This document shows, one piece after another, positions 1-10,763 of a stretch of DNA of 64,000 nt. The stretch's first letter is position 1. Every line of letters starts with the position of its first letter. The notes beneath the pieces were generated by a model, which was not told where the DNA came from, ran no database searches, and saw only the letters and a list, made by a program, of their open reading frames with translations. The DNA is from Gordonia sediminis (GTDB lineage Bacteria; Actinomycetota; Actinomycetes; Mycobacteriales; Mycobacteriaceae): the NCBI GenBank assembly GCA_004193205.1, contig RZUM01000004.1:62001-126000 (forward strand). The letters run 5' to 3'. The translations under genes and the position numbers were made by a program.

Positions 1-703
1 GGAAGTCCTCGTCGCGGTAGCAACGCGCGATCTGGTAGTACCGCTCCATGCCTGCGACCATCAGCAGCTGCTTGAACAGCTGCGGGCTCTGCGGCAGCGC
101 GTAGAAGGTGCCCGGCTGCAGTCGTGCCGGCACCAGGAAGTCGCGCGCACCCTCGGGTGTCGACCGCGTCAGGGTGGGCGTCTCCACCTCGACGAAGTCG
201 TGGTCGGCCAGTACCGCGCGGGCCGCGGCATTCACCTTCGACCGCAGGCGCAGCGCATGCGCCGGGCCCTCGCGCCGCAGGTCCAGGTAGCGGTGGCGCA
301 GGCGCGCCTCCTCGCCCGGGGCCTCGTCGAGTTGGAACGGCAGCGGCGCGGACGCGTTGAGCACCTCGAGGCCGACGGCGTTGATCTCGATCTCGCCGGA
401 GGGCAGGTTGGGGTTCTCGCTGCCGGCCGGGCGTTCCTCGACGACACCGGTGACCGCGACACAGAACTCGGCGCGCAACCGGTGGGCGGCCTCGGCAACC
501 CCTTCTTCCCGGAAGACCACCTGGACCAGTCCCGAGCGGTCCCGCAGATCGATGAAGACCACGCCGCCGTGATCGCGTCGACGGGCGACCCAGCCCGTGA
601 CGGTGACGGTCTGCGCGGCGTCGGCTCGGCGAAGCGAACCGGCCAGATGCGTGCGGAGCACTCGAAGTCCTTCCAGGGTGGAGAAACGATGAACTCGGCT
701 CAT
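1..703 (-). CDS. aspS: Aspartyl-tRNA synthetase, N-terminal part (cut by window edge)
   Basis: Charges tRNA-Asp (in actinobacteria often also tRNA-Asn) with aspartate in the cytoplasm. The minus-strand reading frame is open from 703 to the window edge. It shows an OB-fold anticodon-binding domain ([22 protein letters not shown]), then the class II linker and the start of the catalytic domain ([46 protein letters not shown]). About 234 of roughly 590 residues are present; the C-terminal part lies outside the window. I took the ATG at 703, which gives [16 protein letters not shown] 13 codons further in (VLRTHLAG) matches the start of many actinobacterial AspRS proteins and is the main alternative. 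It is divergent from the metallopeptidase gene at 839, so 704-838 should hold both promoters. Identification is very secure; the exact start is not. Confidence 0.95.
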   Translation of the reverse strand, partial: MSRVHRFSTLEGLRVLRTHLAGSLRRADAAQTVTVTGWVARRRDHGGVVFIDLRDRSGLVQVVFREEGVAEAAHRLRAEFCVAVTGVVEERPAGSENPNLPSGEIEINAVGLEVLNASAPLPFQLDEAPGEEARLRHRYLDLRREGPAHALRLRSKVNAAARAVLADHDFVEVETPTLTRSTPEGARDFLVPARLQPGTFYALPQSPQLFKQLLMVAGMERYYQIARCYRDEDF

Positions 704-838
704 CCTACTTTCGGGTCTGACGTGGACCCGAACCCGGTCGTCCGCGAATATGCTCGACCGTGCCGAGACGGTCCGCGCGGCCCGGGACCGGTCCGGTGTG
801 CAGCGACGGCCACGGCGAGGGTTCGAGGGGTATGCAAC

Positions 839-1699
839 ATGACATTTCAAGGCGGCGGCCCCCTGGACACCAGTACCGTCTCGGGTGGTGGTGGCGGCAT
901 GGGCCGCATCGCGATCGGTGGCGGCGCCGGCCTGATCATCACCCTGGTCGCCCTGTTCCTCGGCATCGATCCCGGCTCGCTGACCGGTGGTACCGGCGAC
1001 GGTTCTGGTCAGGTCCTCACTCAGGGCGACGCGGAGATCGACGCGCACATCGAATCCTGCACGATCGAGAAGGCCAACACCGACGACATCTGCCGGATCG
1101 TGGCGACGGTCAACAGCGTCAACGCCGTGTGGTCGGATCTGATGCCTGGCTACACCCCGCCACGGACGAAGATCTTCTCCGGCTCGGTCGCCACCGGCTG
1201 CGGCCCCGCCAGCTCGGCCACCGGCCCGTTCTACTGCCCCGCCGATCAGACCGCGTACTTCGACCCGTCGTTCTTCGCGGTGCTCAAGCAGATGGGTGGT
1301 AGTGACGGTCCGCTCGCGCAGGAGTACGTCGTCGCACATGAGTACGGTCACCACGTGGAGAACCTGACCGGGGTGCTGGCGAAGGGGAACCGGATGGGAT
1401 CGCAGGGCCCGCGGTCGGGGTCGGTTCGTATCGAGCTGCAGGCCGACTGTCTGGCCGGGGTGTGGGCCTATCACGCCGACAAGGGACCCGACGCGATGCT
1501 CGAACCGCTCACGCAAGCCCAGATCGGCAGTGTGATCCAGACCGCGAAGGCAATCGGCGACGACACCATCCAGGGCGCCGGGTCCAACCCAGAGGGCTGG
1601 ACACACGGGTCGGCGACCCAACGTTCCCGATGGTTCGGCATCGGATACGGCTCCGGCGATCCCCGACGATGCGACACGTTCGCAACCAACGACCTGTGA
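839..1699 (+). CDS. Neutral zinc metallopeptidase, YpfJ-like, membrane anchored
   Basis: A 286-aa protein of the YpfJ/neutral zinc metallopeptidase family (PF04228). A Gly-rich N-terminus leads into one membrane segment (about residues 20-40, [20 protein letters not shown]), so the catalytic part is probably outside the membrane. The HEYGHH motif near residue 168 supplies the HExxH zinc ligands, and the downstream ELQADCLAG supplies the third ligand region. Paired cysteines suggest an extracytoplasmic disulfide. The open frame extends far upstream, but the ATG at 839 is chosen because a GAGGGG ribosome-binding site lies about 8 nt before it and the protein then begins like the family (MTFQGG). 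The stop overlaps the GTG of the following DUF885 gene, so the two are probably translationally coupled. Substrate unknown. Confidence 0.88.
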   Translation: MTFQGGGPLDTSTVSGGGGGMGRIAIGGGAGLIITLVALFLGIDPGSLTGGTGDGSGQVLTQGDAEIDAHIESCTIEKANTDDICRIVATVNSVNAVWSDLMPGYTPPRTKIFSGSVATGCGPASSATGPFYCPADQTAYFDPSFFAVLKQMGGSDGPLAQEYVVAHEYGHHVENLTGVLAKGNRMGSQGPRSGSVRIELQADCLAGVWAYHADKGPDAMLEPLTQAQIGSVIQTAKAIGDDTIQGAGSNPEGWTHGSATQRSRWFGIGYGSGDPRRCDTFATNDL

Positions 1700-3357
1700 G
1701 CGACTCCGGCGGCCGCACGCCGCGTATCCCGACCGAGATCGACCGGGTCGCCGAGGCGTACCTGGCCGACTGCGCGCGCCTCGACCCGGTCTTCGCCACC
1801 GAGGTCGGCGTCGACGGGCACGACCATCTACTCCCCGACTGGTCGCCGGAGGGCGCCGACGCCCGGACGTCGGCGGCGCGGCAGGCGCTGCGTGAGCTGG
1901 CCGCGGCACCGGTCGTCGATGACGTCGACCGCGTCACCGTGGCCACCATGACCGCGTCACTACGGCGCGAGATCGCCCTGGAAGAGGCCGGCGAGCGGGT
2001 CGGCGACTGCAATGTCATCGCCTCTCCGCTGCAGGCCATCCGGGATGTGTTCGACCTGATGCCCACCGATTCCGCGCAGGCCCGCGAGACCTTCGTGGCA
2101 CGCCTGCGCGCCATCGGGGCAAGCGTCGACTCGGTCATCGCCGGGTTACGCCAACGGGTGGCGCAGGGCCCTCCGCATGCCCGGCGTCAGGTCGAACTCG
2201 TCGCCGAACAGGCCGACGACGCCGCCGCTGCGATCGCCACCAATACCACCGCGATCGCCGACGACCCCGCGCTGGCCGGGGTGCTGCGCACCGCCCTCGA
2301 CGATGCGCACGCGGCGTTCGCCGGACTCGCCGACGTGTTGCGCAGCGAGGTGGCTCCGGCCGCGTCGCCGGTCGACGCGGTCGGGCGCGACCGGTATCGG
2401 CGCTTCCTGCCCGCCTATCTCGGCGCCGACGTCGACCCCGACGAGGCGTACGAGTGGGCGCTCGAGCGGCTGGGCGTAATCATCGCCGAGCAGTCCGGCA
2501 TCGCCGCCCAACTCGTCCCCGACGGATCGATCCCGGGCGCGATGGAGTACCTGGATTCGTTGCCGCAGTACGCGATCGACGACCGTCATGCTTTTGTCGC
2601 GTGGATGCAGGATCTGTCCGATCGTGCGGTGGAGGGTCTGTCGGGCACACATTTCGACCTTCCGCCGCGGCTGACCCGGCTCGAGTGCCGGCTGGCGCCG
2701 TCGTCGACCGGCATCATCTACTACACCCAGCCCAGCGCCGACCTCACCCGCCCGGGCCGCATGTGGTGGTCGGTCCCGCCGGAGCAGAGCGTGTTCCACA
2801 CGTGGCAGGAGACCACGACCGTCTTCCACGAGGGCGTCCCGGGCCATCATCTGCAGCTCGGTGCGGCGATCGTCAGCGACGACCTCAACCGGTGGCGGAA
2901 ACTCGCGTCGTTCACCTCCGGTCACGGCGAGGGCTGGGCGCTCTACGCCGAACGGCTGATGGGTGAGCTCGGGTGGCTCGACGATCCGGGCGACCTGATG
3001 GGGATGCTCGACTCGCAGCGGCTGCGCGCGGCGCGGGTGGTGGTCGACATCGGCGTGCACTGTGGGTTACCCGCGCCGCAGCACCTCGGCGGCGGCATCT
3101 GGGATGCGGACAAGGCGTGGCAGTTCCTCACCGAGTCGGTGGCCATGGACCGTGCGGTGTTGCGGTTCGAACTGCACCGCTATCTCGGCTGGCCCGGGCA
3201 GGCCCCGTCCTACGCACTGGGACAACGGGTTTGGGAGCAGACCCGCGACGACGCGCTGGCCGTTCACCCCGAGTGGTCGCTGAAGGACTTCCACACCCGC
3301 GCGCTGGCACTCGGCGGGGTGTCCCTCGACGTGCTCGCCGACGAGATGACACGGTGA
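1696..3357 (+). CDS. DUF885 family protein (putative zinc carboxypeptidase-like)
   Basis: A 553-aa protein of the DUF885 family, which resembles M32/M3-type alpha-helical metallopeptidases. The family signature is visible: [12 protein letters not shown] near residues 377-388 (His-Glu and His-His ligands), then [15 protein letters not shown] about 25 residues later, which carries the second Glu. The start is the GTG at 1696. Its GTGA overlaps the stop of the metallopeptidase gene by 4 nt, and the frame gives [23 protein letters not shown], a normal family N-terminus; longer frame extensions read through the upstream gene and are shadows. Coupling to another predicted metallopeptidase suggests joint peptide processing or degradation, but no substrate can be named. 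It ends 19 nt before the convergent sigma factor gene. Confidence 0.88.
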   Translation: MSDSGGRTPRIPTEIDRVAEAYLADCARLDPVFATEVGVDGHDHLLPDWSPEGADARTSAARQALRELAAAPVVDDVDRVTVATMTASLRREIALEEAGERVGDCNVIASPLQAIRDVFDLMPTDSAQARETFVARLRAIGASVDSVIAGLRQRVAQGPPHARRQVELVAEQADDAAAAIATNTTAIADDPALAGVLRTALDDAHAAFAGLADVLRSEVAPAASPVDAVGRDRYRRFLPAYLGADVDPDEAYEWALERLGVIIAEQSGIAAQLVPDGSIPGAMEYLDSLPQYAIDDRHAFVAWMQDLSDRAVEGLSGTHFDLPPRLTRLECRLAPSSTGIIYYTQPSADLTRPGRMWWSVPPEQSVFHTWQETTTVFHEGVPGHHLQLGAAIVSDDLNRWRKLASFTSGHGEGWALYAERLMGELGWLDDPGDLMGMLDSQRLRAARVVVDIGVHCGLPAPQHLGGGIWDADKAWQFLTESVAMDRAVLRFELHRYLGWPGQAPSYALGQRVWEQTRDDALAVHPEWSLKDFHTRALALGGVSLDVLADEMTR

Positions 3358-3376
3358 GCCGCCCGAGACCTGATCG

Positions 3377-4567
3377 TCAGCTGCGCCCTCGGCAGAACCG
3401 CAGCACCGGCTCGGGGAGGTCGAGCTCCGCGAGGTCCCGGTAGCGCCGGGCCGCCGACTCGACACTGCCGATCCGCCACTCGAGATCGGCGAGAGCGAAT
3501 GCGGCGTCGCGGGCCGCGAACGACGGCCCGGCATCGACGATCCGCTCGAGCGCGCGTGCCACCTCGTCGGCCGGCCGGCCGGCGTACGACGCGGCGACCA
3601 GTCGGGCGACGGTCACGGCCGGTGACGGCCAGATCGCCTCGAGGGCCCCGTACAGCTCGGTGACCCGGGCCCAGTCGGTGTCGGCGAACGTCGGGGGCGC
3701 GGAATGCAATCCGGCGATCGCCGCCTCCAGCGCGAACCGTCCCGCACCAGGGGCCGCCCCAGCGGCGTCCTCGAGTCCCTGCGCCAGCAGCGCCCGGTCC
3801 CATCGCCGCCGATCCACCTCTGCCGACGGGAGTGCGACGCCCCGCGCGTCGACTCGACCCGGCCGGCGGGCCAGGCCGAGCCGCATGACGGCACGCAGAC
3901 CGAGGACCTCGGTGTCGTCGGGGTAGACGGACACCAGGGCGTCGGTGATGGACAACGCCTGGGCGGCGGTGTCGTGCAGGGCGTCGGACGGGTCGAACCC
4001 GACCCGTTGGCCGTGGGTGAACATCGCCGACAGACACGCCAGCACCGTCGGCAGCCGCGCACGACGCTGCTCGGGATCGGCCAGGGCGAACTCGCCGCGT
4101 CCCGAGGCCAGTGCCTTCTTCGCCCGAGTCAGCCGGGCCGCCGCCGTCGCCGTGGAGATCCCGAGCAGATCCGCGATCGCCGCCGTCGAGAGACCACACA
4201 CCAGACGCAGGGCGAGGACCAGCCGTGCCCCCTCCGCGAGCACGTCGTCGCAGGCAACGAACAGCAGCGCGACACGGTCGTCGAGTTCTGGCGCATACAT
4301 GTCGTCCTCGGTCCGGGCTGCGTCGCCGGCGGCAGCCACCCGAACGACGGCACGTTCGTGGACGACGCGCCGGCGCACGTCGTCGATCCAGGCCCGGCGT
4401 CCGGCGGCGACGCACCAGGCGCCGAGGGAGTCGATGACACCGGCGTACGCCGAGGCACGTGCGAACGCCTCCGCGGCGTAATCCTCGGCATCGTCGAGGC
4501 TTCCGGTGATCGTCGCGAGGGCGCGGACCACCGACGGCCAGGCGTCGCGGAAGTCTTCCGGTGTCAT
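3377..4567 (-). CDS. ECF42-type RNA polymerase sigma factor with long C-terminal helical extension
   Basis: A 396-aa sigma factor. Residues 1-160 hold region 2 (DAWPSVVRALATITGSLDDAEDYAAEAF) and region 4 (LRLVCGLSTAAIADLLGIS, then ATAAARLTRAKKAL, the HTH). The remaining 230 residues are the DUF6596/TPR-like extension (LALRAVM-type and RWDRALLAQGLEDA repeats) that marks the ECF42 group; no classical anti-sigma factor is expected for that group. The ATG at 4567 has a GGGGGACGG ribosome-binding site; the upstream frame extension is the antisense of the neighbouring gene. A YCII-like gene lies 40 nt upstream on the same strand, the usual ECF42 arrangement, in which the YCII/DGPF proteins are thought to act with the sigma factor. 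Target promoters cannot be read from this window. Confidence 0.88.
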   Translation of the reverse strand: MTPEDFRDAWPSVVRALATITGSLDDAEDYAAEAFARASAYAGVIDSLGAWCVAAGRRAWIDDVRRRVVHERAVVRVAAAGDAARTEDDMYAPELDDRVALLFVACDDVLAEGARLVLALRLVCGLSTAAIADLLGISTATAAARLTRAKKALASGRGEFALADPEQRRARLPTVLACLSAMFTHGQRVGFDPSDALHDTAAQALSITDALVSVYPDDTEVLGLRAVMRLGLARRPGRVDARGVALPSAEVDRRRWDRALLAQGLEDAAGAAPGAGRFALEAAIAGLHSAPPTFADTDWARVTELYGALEAIWPSPAVTVARLVAASYAGRPADEVARALERIVDAGPSFAARDAAFALADLEWRIGSVESAARRYRDLAELDLPEPVLRFCRGRS

Positions 4568-4607
4568 CGCCGTCCCCCGTGCGAGGTCGCCTGCCGTAGC
4601 CGGGACC

Positions 4608-4985
4608 TCAGCCCATCGGGAAGACCTTGCGCCATTCGACGCTGTTTCCGGTCGGCACCATCGCGGCGATGCGGCGGGCGGTGTCCTCGTCGGCGGTCTC
4701 GACGAGGTAGAACCCGGTGATGACCTCGGACGCGTCCGGGTAGGCGACATCGGTGTAGACCGCGTCGGCGACCCGACCCTCACCCGCACCCGGCGTGCAC
4801 CTGCCGCCGTGTTTGGCGTTGTGCAGGGCGGTACCACCGACGATCGTGGCGCCGAGCTCGGCCACGGCCTGCTGGAAGTGCGCGTGCGCGGCGAAGGTCT
4901 CGTCCTTGGGATCGGGCGCACCGGCCAGATAGCGATCGGAATCCCAGTCGGGTTCGCGGATCAGGAATGCGTAGGTGTCGGTCAT
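4608..4985 (-). CDS. YCII/DGPF-like partner protein of the ECF42 sigma factor
   Basis: A 125-aa protein with the YCII-related fold: MTDTYAFLIREPD at the N-terminus, HAHFQQAVAELGATIVGGTAL in the middle, and GFYLVETADEDTARRIAAMVP at the end, as in DGPF-domain proteins encoded beside ECF42 sigma factors. The eponymous Asp-Gly-Pro-Phe stretch is not conserved: the aligned position reads DAVYTD. The gene is 40 nt upstream of the sigma factor on the same strand and is very likely co-transcribed with it. The function of this family is not settled; a role in sigma-factor control is inferred from co-occurrence. Start ATG at 4985, with a plausible GAGGAGCC ribosome-binding site just upstream on the minus strand. 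Confidence 0.8.
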   Translation of the reverse strand: MTDTYAFLIREPDWDSDRYLAGAPDPKDETFAAHAHFQQAVAELGATIVGGTALHNAKHGGRCTPGAGEGRVADAVYTDVAYPDASEVITGFYLVETADEDTARRIAAMVPTGNSVEWRKVFPMG

Positions 4986-5128
4986 CGTCGGCTCCTCGGG
5001 GTGTTGACGGGACGTGACGCGAAACTCGTCACACCATGGTGTCGAACAACCACCGGAAAAATCGACAAACCGGCCCGGTCGGTATCAGCTCGGCAACGAC
5101 GCGTCGTTCTCGACAGAGGACGCGACGG

Positions 5129-6418
5129 TCATCTCAGCAGCCGGACGATATCCGTGACGACGTCGTCGAGCGCGACCTTATGCTGCTCACCGCTGGACAG
5201 ATCCTTGACCTCGATGGTCCGTTCGGCGAGCTCGTTCTCGCCGAGCACCAGCGCGAGCCGGGCACCCGAGCGGTCGGCGGCCTTCATCGCACCCTTGAGG
5301 CCCCGATCGCCGTAGGCGAGGTCGACGCTGATCCCGGCCGCCCGCAGTCGTCCGGCGACGTCGACCAGTTCCGCCTTCGCCTCGGCGCCGAGCGGGACAC
5401 CGAACACCTGGCAGCGCGCGGTGTCGGCGTGGGCGACGCCTTCGACCTCCATGGCGAGCATGGTGCGGTCGACCCCGATCCCGAATCCGATGCCGGAGAG
5501 GTCCTGTTTGGCCCCCAACAGCCGCATCAGCCCGTCGTAGCGGCCGCCGCCGCCGATCCCCGACTGCGCGCCCAGACCGTCGTGGACGAACTCGAAGGTC
5601 GTCTTGGTGTAGTAGTCGAGGCCGCGGACCAGCCGAGGGTTGATCTCGTAGGGCACCCCGAGCCGTTTGAGGTGGGTCAGCACGGTGTCGAAATGGGCCC
5701 GCGCGTCGTCGGACAGGTAGTCGATGAACAGCGGCGCGTCGGCGGTCGCCGCCTTGATCTCGGGACGCTTGTCGTCGAGCACCCGCAACGGGTTGATCTG
5801 TGCCCGATGCCGGGTCGGTTCGTCGAGGTCGAGCCCGAACAGGAACTCCTGCAACGCTTCCCGATAGGGACCGCGGCTCGCGTCGTCGCCCAGCGAGGTG
5901 ATCTCCAACCGGAACCCGGTCAGCCCGAGCCTGCGGTAACCCTCGTCGGCGATGGCGATCACCTCGGCGTCGAGCGCCGGGTCGTCGACACCGATGGCCT
6001 CGACACCCACCTGCTGCAGCTGCCGGTACCGTCCCGCCTGCGGCTTCTCGTAGCGAAAGAACGGGCCCGCGTAACAGAGTTTGATCGGCAGCGCCCCTCG
6101 GTCGAGCCCGTGCTGGATGACCGCCCGGACCACACCCGCGGTCCCCTCCGGGCGCAGCGTGACCGACCGGTCGCCGCGATCGGTGAAGGTGTACATCTCC
6201 TTGCTGACGACGTCGGTGGATTCGCCGACACCCCGCGCGAACAGTGCCGTGTCCTCGAAGATGGGCAGCTCGATGTGCCCGTAGCCGGCGAGGCGCGCGG
6301 CCTCGGTCATGGTGTCGCGGACCCGGCGGAAGTCCGCCGACGCCGGTGGGTAGTAGTCGGGAATGCCTCGCGGCGCGGCGAAGTCCTTGGCTCGAGCCCC
6401 GTCGAGATTGCCGCTCAC
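5129..6418 (-). CDS. hisS: Histidyl-tRNA synthetase
   Basis: Class II synthetase, 429 aa, charging tRNA-His. Motif 1 region [17 protein letters not shown], motif 2 [21 protein letters not shown], the histidine-specific motif [14 protein letters not shown], and motif 3 [13 protein letters not shown] are all present in order, followed by the C-terminal anticodon-binding domain ([33 protein letters not shown]). Length is normal. The ATG overlaps the stop of the upstream metallo-hydrolase gene by 4 nt (ATGA), so the two are co-translated; this pair is conserved in mycobacteria (Rv2581c-Rv2580c in M. tuberculosis). The minus-strand stop lies at 5129, and 4986-5128 to the next gene shows nothing distinctive. 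Confidence 0.97.
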   Translation of the reverse strand: MSGNLDGARAKDFAAPRGIPDYYPPASADFRRVRDTMTEAARLAGYGHIELPIFEDTALFARGVGESTDVVSKEMYTFTDRGDRSVTLRPEGTAGVVRAVIQHGLDRGALPIKLCYAGPFFRYEKPQAGRYRQLQQVGVEAIGVDDPALDAEVIAIADEGYRRLGLTGFRLEITSLGDDASRGPYREALQEFLFGLDLDEPTRHRAQINPLRVLDDKRPEIKAATADAPLFIDYLSDDARAHFDTVLTHLKRLGVPYEINPRLVRGLDYYTKTTFEFVHDGLGAQSGIGGGGRYDGLMRLLGAKQDLSGIGFGIGVDRTMLAMEVEGVAHADTARCQVFGVPLGAEAKAELVDVAGRLRAAGISVDLAYGDRGLKGAMKAADRSGARLALVLGENELAERTIEVKDLSSGEQHKVALDDVVTDIVRLLR

Positions 6419-7134
6419 AGTCCGTATCGTCCCTTCTTCGGTGCATCGTCTGCGGTGGTGGACAGGTCGGCCAGGAACGGGTTGGACGCCCGCTCCTGCC
6501 CGATGGAGGTCTGCGGGCCGTGGCCCGGTAGTACCTGCGTGTGATCGGGCAGCGGCAACAGCTTCGCCGCGATCGAGCCGAGTAGCTGTTGGTGACTTCC
6601 GCCCGGCAGGTCGGTCCGACCGATCGACCCGGCGAACAGGACGTCGCCGGAGAAGCAGACCGGCACCGGCGCATCCTCACCGTCCACGGGGACCTCGATG
6701 CCCAGCAGGACCGACCCCTGGGTGTGTCCGGGGGCCAGGTCGACCGAGAACCGGATGCCGGCGAGCTCGACGGGCTCTCCGTCGTCGAACTCGATGACCT
6801 TCTCGGGCTCATGGAAGGTCAGGGACCCGATGAGGGGCCCGAGCGCCGCTCCCAGGCCCCTGCCCGGGTCGGCCAGCATCGGGCGGTCGGCGCCGTGGAT
6901 GTAGGCCGGGATGGAGTATTCGTCGCACAACTCGGCGGCGTTCCAGGTGTGGTCGAGATGTCCGTGGGTGAGCAGCACCGCCACGGGCGTCAGGTCGTGT
7001 TCGGCGAGCAGTTCCCGAACCCGGGGTGCGGCGTCCTGGCCCGGATCGATGATGACCGCCTCCGAGCCGGCCTCGGACGCGAGGAGGTAGCAGTTCGTCT
7101 GGAACATCCCCGCGGCAAATCCGGTGATCAGCAT
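6415..7134 (-). CDS. MBL-fold metallo-hydrolase, glyoxalase II-like
   Basis: A 239-aa metallo-beta-lactamase-fold hydrolase. The metal-binding motif THGHLDH lies at about residues 56-62. [13 protein letters not shown] at the N-terminus and [10 protein letters not shown], with its His ligand, are typical of the YcbL/glyoxalase II-type branch, which hydrolyses thioesters such as S-lactoyl conjugates. As this lineage uses mycothiol instead of glutathione, the true substrate is uncertain. It is upstream of hisS and overlaps it by 4 nt. It diverges from the cyclophilin gene at 7319; the 184-bp gap 7135-7318 should hold both promoters. Confidence 0.88.
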   Translation of the reverse strand: MLITGFAAGMFQTNCYLLASEAGSEAVIIDPGQDAAPRVRELLAEHDLTPVAVLLTHGHLDHTWNAAELCDEYSIPAYIHGADRPMLADPGRGLGAALGPLIGSLTFHEPEKVIEFDDGEPVELAGIRFSVDLAPGHTQGSVLLGIEVPVDGEDAPVPVCFSGDVLFAGSIGRTDLPGGSHQQLLGSIAAKLLPLPDHTQVLPGHGPQTSIGQERASNPFLADLSTTADDAPKKGRYGL

Positions 7135-7318
7135 CCGTCCATTGTGGCAAAGCGGTCTGACTGCTCAACCCCCGGATGCGACCCGGCCATCCAACTCTCA
7201 GGTTCGGCTGGCAGACTGGCGTGTCGCGGTAGCATCGTCGCCGATCACATGTCGGGACGGCATGTTCGCCACGCTGCCGACGGGGAGCCAGCACACGAGT
7301 TCAGGAGGGTCTCAACGC

Positions 7319-8239
7319 GTGTCCACCAACGAGGAACGACGCGAAGCCGCCAAGCGCAAGCTGGAGGAACGTCTCGAGCGTGACCGGCAACAGGCACGCC
7401 GCCGCAAGATCGTCATCGCGTCGGTCTCCGCGGTGGTCGTGGTCGCGGTCGTCGCCACCGCCACCACCCTGATCGTCAAGAAGGTCCTCGACGACCGGGA
7501 GGCGGCGCGTTGGACCGCATGCTCCTACCAGGACCAGCCGAGCCGGTTCGACCAGCTCCCGAAGACGGTTCCGCCGGAGGTCCCGGCCGACCAGAAGGCG
7601 CAGGCCCAGGCATACCTGGACGAGATGCGCGCGGGTGAGGCGAAGCAGAAGACCTCGCCCAAGCCGGCCGACAAGCAGCTCAAGGAGGGCACGGCGAACC
7701 TCGTGCTCGAGACCAACCAGGGCGCCATCCCGATCACGCTCGATCACGCCAGCGCTCCGTGCAATACCGGCGCGGTGATCTCGCTGGCGTCGGACGGCTT
7801 CTACAACGACACGCCGTGTCACCGCATGACCAACAGCCAGGCGCTCGCGGTTCTCCAGTGCGGCGACCCGACCGGCACCGGCGCCGGCGGGCCCGGATGG
7901 TCGAGCCCCGACGAGCCGCCCACCGACCTGAAGCCCGTCGGTGGCACCGATCCCATGTCGGGAGGGGGCGCGGTGGTCTACCCGCGCGGCACCGTGGCGA
8001 TCGCCAACAGCAACAACCCACAGTCCGGGCAGGCCAATACCGGATCGAGCCAGTTCTTCCTCGTGATCAAGGACAGCGAGCTGGCGCCGAGCTACTCCGT
8101 CGTCGGTACGGTCGACGAGGCCGGCCTGGCGGTGCTCGACAAGATCGCGAAGAACGGCATCACCCCGGGCCCGTCCGGAAGCGCCGAGGATGGCCGCCCC
8201 AAGCAGCCGGTCACCATCGAAACCGCCACCGTCAGTTGA
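7319..8239 (+). CDS. ppiB: Membrane-anchored peptidyl-prolyl cis-trans isomerase, cyclophilin type
   Basis: A 306-aa protein that catalyses proline isomerisation during protein folding, probably on the outer face of the membrane. It begins with a charged helix (NEERREAAKRKLEERLERDRQ), then one membrane segment (about residues 31-54, IVIASVSAVVVVAVVATATTL), a linker rich in Lys, Gln and Pro, and the cyclophilin domain (NLVLETNQGAIPITLDHASAP, FYNDTPCHRM, GSSQFFLVIKD). The domain carries the usual CsA-fold core but lacks the Trp of human cyclophilin A. The GTG at 7319 is chosen for the CAGGAGGG ribosome-binding site about 10 nt upstream; the frame upstream of it is antisense to the neighbouring gene. 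It corresponds to Rv2582 of M. tuberculosis in position and orientation. Confidence 0.93.
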   Translation: MSTNEERREAAKRKLEERLERDRQQARRRKIVIASVSAVVVVAVVATATTLIVKKVLDDREAARWTACSYQDQPSRFDQLPKTVPPEVPADQKAQAQAYLDEMRAGEAKQKTSPKPADKQLKEGTANLVLETNQGAIPITLDHASAPCNTGAVISLASDGFYNDTPCHRMTNSQALAVLQCGDPTGTGAGGPGWSSPDEPPTDLKPVGGTDPMSGGGAVVYPRGTVAIANSNNPQSGQANTGSSQFFLVIKDSELAPSYSVVGTVDEAGLAVLDKIAKNGITPGPSGSAEDGRPKQPVTIETATVS

Positions 8240-8259
8240 CCTCTGCCGGGTGACCTCTG

Positions 8260-8280
8260 CCGGCCGACCGTCTCGGCCGG
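8260..8280. terminator. Probable bidirectional terminator between ppiB and rel
   Basis: A perfect 8-bp stem (CCGGCCGA / TCGGCCGG) with a 5-nt loop lies in the 49-bp gap between two convergent genes. No clear T-tract follows on either strand, which is common for high-GC actinobacterial terminators. A 13-nt unit, TGACCTCTGCCGG, occurs twice in tandem just before the stem, at about 8237 and 8251. Confidence 0.5.
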
Positions 8281-8288
8281 CCGAACGG

Positions 8289-10649
8289 TCAGGCGGCGGA
8301 GGTGACGCGGTAAACGTCGTAGACGCCTTCGACGTTGCGGACCACGTTCAGCACGTGACCGAGGTGTTTGGGGTCGCCCATCTCGAAGGTGAACTTGCTG
8401 ACCGCGACCCGGTCGCGGCTGGTGGTCACCGACGCCGACAGGATGTTCACGCGTTCGTCGGCGAGCACCTTGGTGACGTCGGAGAGCAGCCGATGCCGGT
8501 CGAGCGCCTCCACCTGGATGGCCACCAGGAACACCGATTCCGGTGACGGCGCCCACGCCACCTCGATGATCCGTTCGGACTGCTGTCGCAGCGAGTCGGC
8601 GTTGGTGCAGTCGGTGCGGTGCACGCTGATCCCGCCGCCGCGGGTGACGAAGCCCATGATCTCGTCGCCGGGTACCGGTGTGCAGCACTTGGCCAGTTTG
8701 ACCATCACGTTGTCGACGCCCTCGACGACGACCCCGGCGTCCCCGCCCTGCCGGGTGCGGGTCGGCAGCGTCGACGGTGTGGACCGCTCGGCGATGGCGT
8801 CGACGGCGTCGTCGATGCCGCCCAGGGAGGCGACCAGCCGGTGCACGACATGCCGCGCCGAGACGTGGTTCTCCCCCACCGCGGTGTAGAGCGCGGTGAC
8901 ATCGGCGTAGCGCAGTTCCTTGGCGATGGCGCCCAGCGACTCCGCGTTCATCAGGCGTTGCAGCGGCAGCCCACCGCGCCGGACCTCCTTGGCGATCGCG
9001 TCCTTGCCGGTCTCGAGCGCCTCCTCGCGGCGCTCCTTGGCGAACCACTGCCGGATCTTGGCCTTCGCGCGTGGCGACACGACGAAGTTCTGCCAGTCCT
9101 TGGACGGGCCGGCGTTGGGCGCCTTGGAGGTGAACACCTCCACGACCTCGCCGTTCTCCAGCTTGCGTTCCAGTGCCACGAGCCGCCCGTTGACGCGGGC
9201 GCCGATGCATCGGTGCCCGACCTCGGTGTGCACCGCGTAGGCGAAGTCGACGGGCGTCGACCCGGCCGGCAGGGTGATCACGTCCCCCTTCGGGGTGAAG
9301 ACGAAGATCTCCTGTACCGCCAGGTCGTAGCGGAGGGATTCGAGGAACTCGCCGGGGTCGGCGGCCTCCCGCTGCCAGTCGAGCAGCTGGCGCATCCACG
9401 CCATGTCGTCGATCTCGGCGGTGTCGGACTTGCCCTTGCCTTTCCCGCGGCTCTCCTTGTACCGCCAGTGCGCGGCGATCCCGAACTCGGCGGTCCGGTG
9501 CATGTCGTGGGTGCGGATCTGCACCTCGAGCGGTTTGCCTTCCGGGCCGATCACGGTGGTGTGCAGCGACTGGTAGACGCCGTAGCGGGGCTGGGCGATG
9601 TAGTCCTTGAACCGGCCGGCCATCGGCTGCCACAGAGAGTGCACCACGCCGACCGCGGCGTAGCAGTCGCGGACCTCGTCGCACAGGATGCGGATGCCGA
9701 CGAGGTCGTGGATGTCGTCGAAGTCGCGACCCTTGACGATCATCTTCTGGTAGATCGACCAGTAGTGCTTGGGACGTCCCTCGACGGTGGCGGTGATGCG
9801 TGCGGCACCCAGAGCGTTGTTGATGTCGGCGCGTACCCGGGCCAGGTAGGTGTCGCGCGACGGGGCCCGGTCGGCGACGAGACGCACGATCTCCTCGTAG
9901 CGTTTGGGGTGCAGGATCGCGAACGAGAGGTCCTCGAGTTCCCACTTCACGGTCGCCATGCCCAGACGATGCGCAAGCGGCGCGATGACCTCCAGCGTCT
10001 CCCGCGCCTTGCGGGCCTGTTTCTCCGGCGGCAGGAATCGCATCGTGCGCATGTTGTGCAGCCGGTCGGCGACCTTGATGACCAGCACCCGCGGATCGCG
10101 TGCCATCGCGATGATCATCTTGCGGATGGTCTCGGCCTCCGCTGCGCTGCCCAACGCGACCTTGTCCAGCTTGGTCACCCCGTCGACGAGATGGCCGACC
10201 TCGGAACCGAAATCCTTCTCCAACTCGTCGAGCGTGTACCCGGTGTCCTCGACGGTGTCGTGCAGCAGGGCCGCGACCAGCGTCGTGGTGTCCATACCCA
10301 GGTCGGCCAGGATCGTCGCCACAGCCAACGGATGGGTGATGTAGGGGTCACCGGACTTGCGTTTCTGCCCCTGGTGCCGCTGATCGGCGACGTCGTAGGC
10401 GCGCTCCAACAACGCGACGTCGGCCTTGGGATAGATCTCGCGATGCAGCGTGACCAGCGGTTCCAGTACCGGGCGCACCTGGCTGCGGGTGGTCGTCATC
10501 CGCCGTGCCAGCCGTGCCCGCACGCGCCGGGACGCCGACGACGACGGCGCACCCACGGGTTCGGGCGCCGGCAGCTGCGGTTCGGGCACACCGTTCGACG
10601 ACGCCCCGCCACGGTTCAGAGAAGCACTCGTCTCGACCTCGTCGGCCAT
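8289..10649 (-). CDS. rel: Bifunctional (p)ppGpp synthetase/hydrolase Rel
   Basis: Makes and degrades the stringent-response alarmone (p)ppGpp. The 786-aa protein has the HD hydrolase domain ([13 protein letters not shown], His130-Asp131), the synthetase domain (KYWSIYQK-like [17 protein letters not shown], then DLVGIRILC), a TGS domain ([22 protein letters not shown]), and a C-terminal ACT domain ([21 protein letters not shown]). It is the single long Rel of actinobacteria. The ATG at 10649 (MADEVETS) is chosen because a perfect AGGAGG lies 9 nt upstream; an ATG 27 nt earlier lacks one. apt lies 114 bp upstream on the same strand and the whole run from secD down may be one transcript. The order apt-rel is conserved in mycobacteria. 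Confidence 0.97.
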   Translation of the reverse strand: MADEVETSASLNRGGASSNGVPEPQLPAPEPVGAPSSSASRRVRARLARRMTTTRSQVRPVLEPLVTLHREIYPKADVALLERAYDVADQRHQGQKRKSGDPYITHPLAVATILADLGMDTTTLVAALLHDTVEDTGYTLDELEKDFGSEVGHLVDGVTKLDKVALGSAAEAETIRKMIIAMARDPRVLVIKVADRLHNMRTMRFLPPEKQARKARETLEVIAPLAHRLGMATVKWELEDLSFAILHPKRYEEIVRLVADRAPSRDTYLARVRADINNALGAARITATVEGRPKHYWSIYQKMIVKGRDFDDIHDLVGIRILCDEVRDCYAAVGVVHSLWQPMAGRFKDYIAQPRYGVYQSLHTTVIGPEGKPLEVQIRTHDMHRTAEFGIAAHWRYKESRGKGKGKSDTAEIDDMAWMRQLLDWQREAADPGEFLESLRYDLAVQEIFVFTPKGDVITLPAGSTPVDFAYAVHTEVGHRCIGARVNGRLVALERKLENGEVVEVFTSKAPNAGPSKDWQNFVVSPRAKAKIRQWFAKERREEALETGKDAIAKEVRRGGLPLQRLMNAESLGAIAKELRYADVTALYTAVGENHVSARHVVHRLVASLGGIDDAVDAIAERSTPSTLPTRTRQGGDAGVVVEGVDNVMVKLAKCCTPVPGDEIMGFVTRGGGISVHRTDCTNADSLRQQSERIIEVAWAPSPESVFLVAIQVEALDRHRLLSDVTKVLADERVNILSASVTTSRDRVAVSKFTFEMGDPKHLGHVLNVVRNVEGVYDVYRVTSAA

Positions 10650-10763
10650 CGTGACCTCCTGTCCGTGCGCGTGCACCGGGGGCGCGACGTCGGGTCGACG
10701 TCGGTCACCGGCAACGCTCGATGAAGCGAGTCTAGTCCGACGGTCGACGGCGATGAGGCCGCG

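Noticed and set aside
200-838. Long plus-strand open frame extending the metallopeptidase upstream
   Set aside because: It runs antisense to aspS; the ribosome-binding site and family N-terminus support the ATG at 839.
5036-6544. 502-aa plus-strand frame across hisS
   Set aside because: Antisense to hisS, whose motifs are unmistakable on the minus strand; high-GC sequence readily gives open antisense frames.
8619-10724. 701-aa plus-strand frame opposite rel
   Set aside because: Composition (Arg, Gly, His, Val-rich) and position are typical of an antisense shadow of rel.
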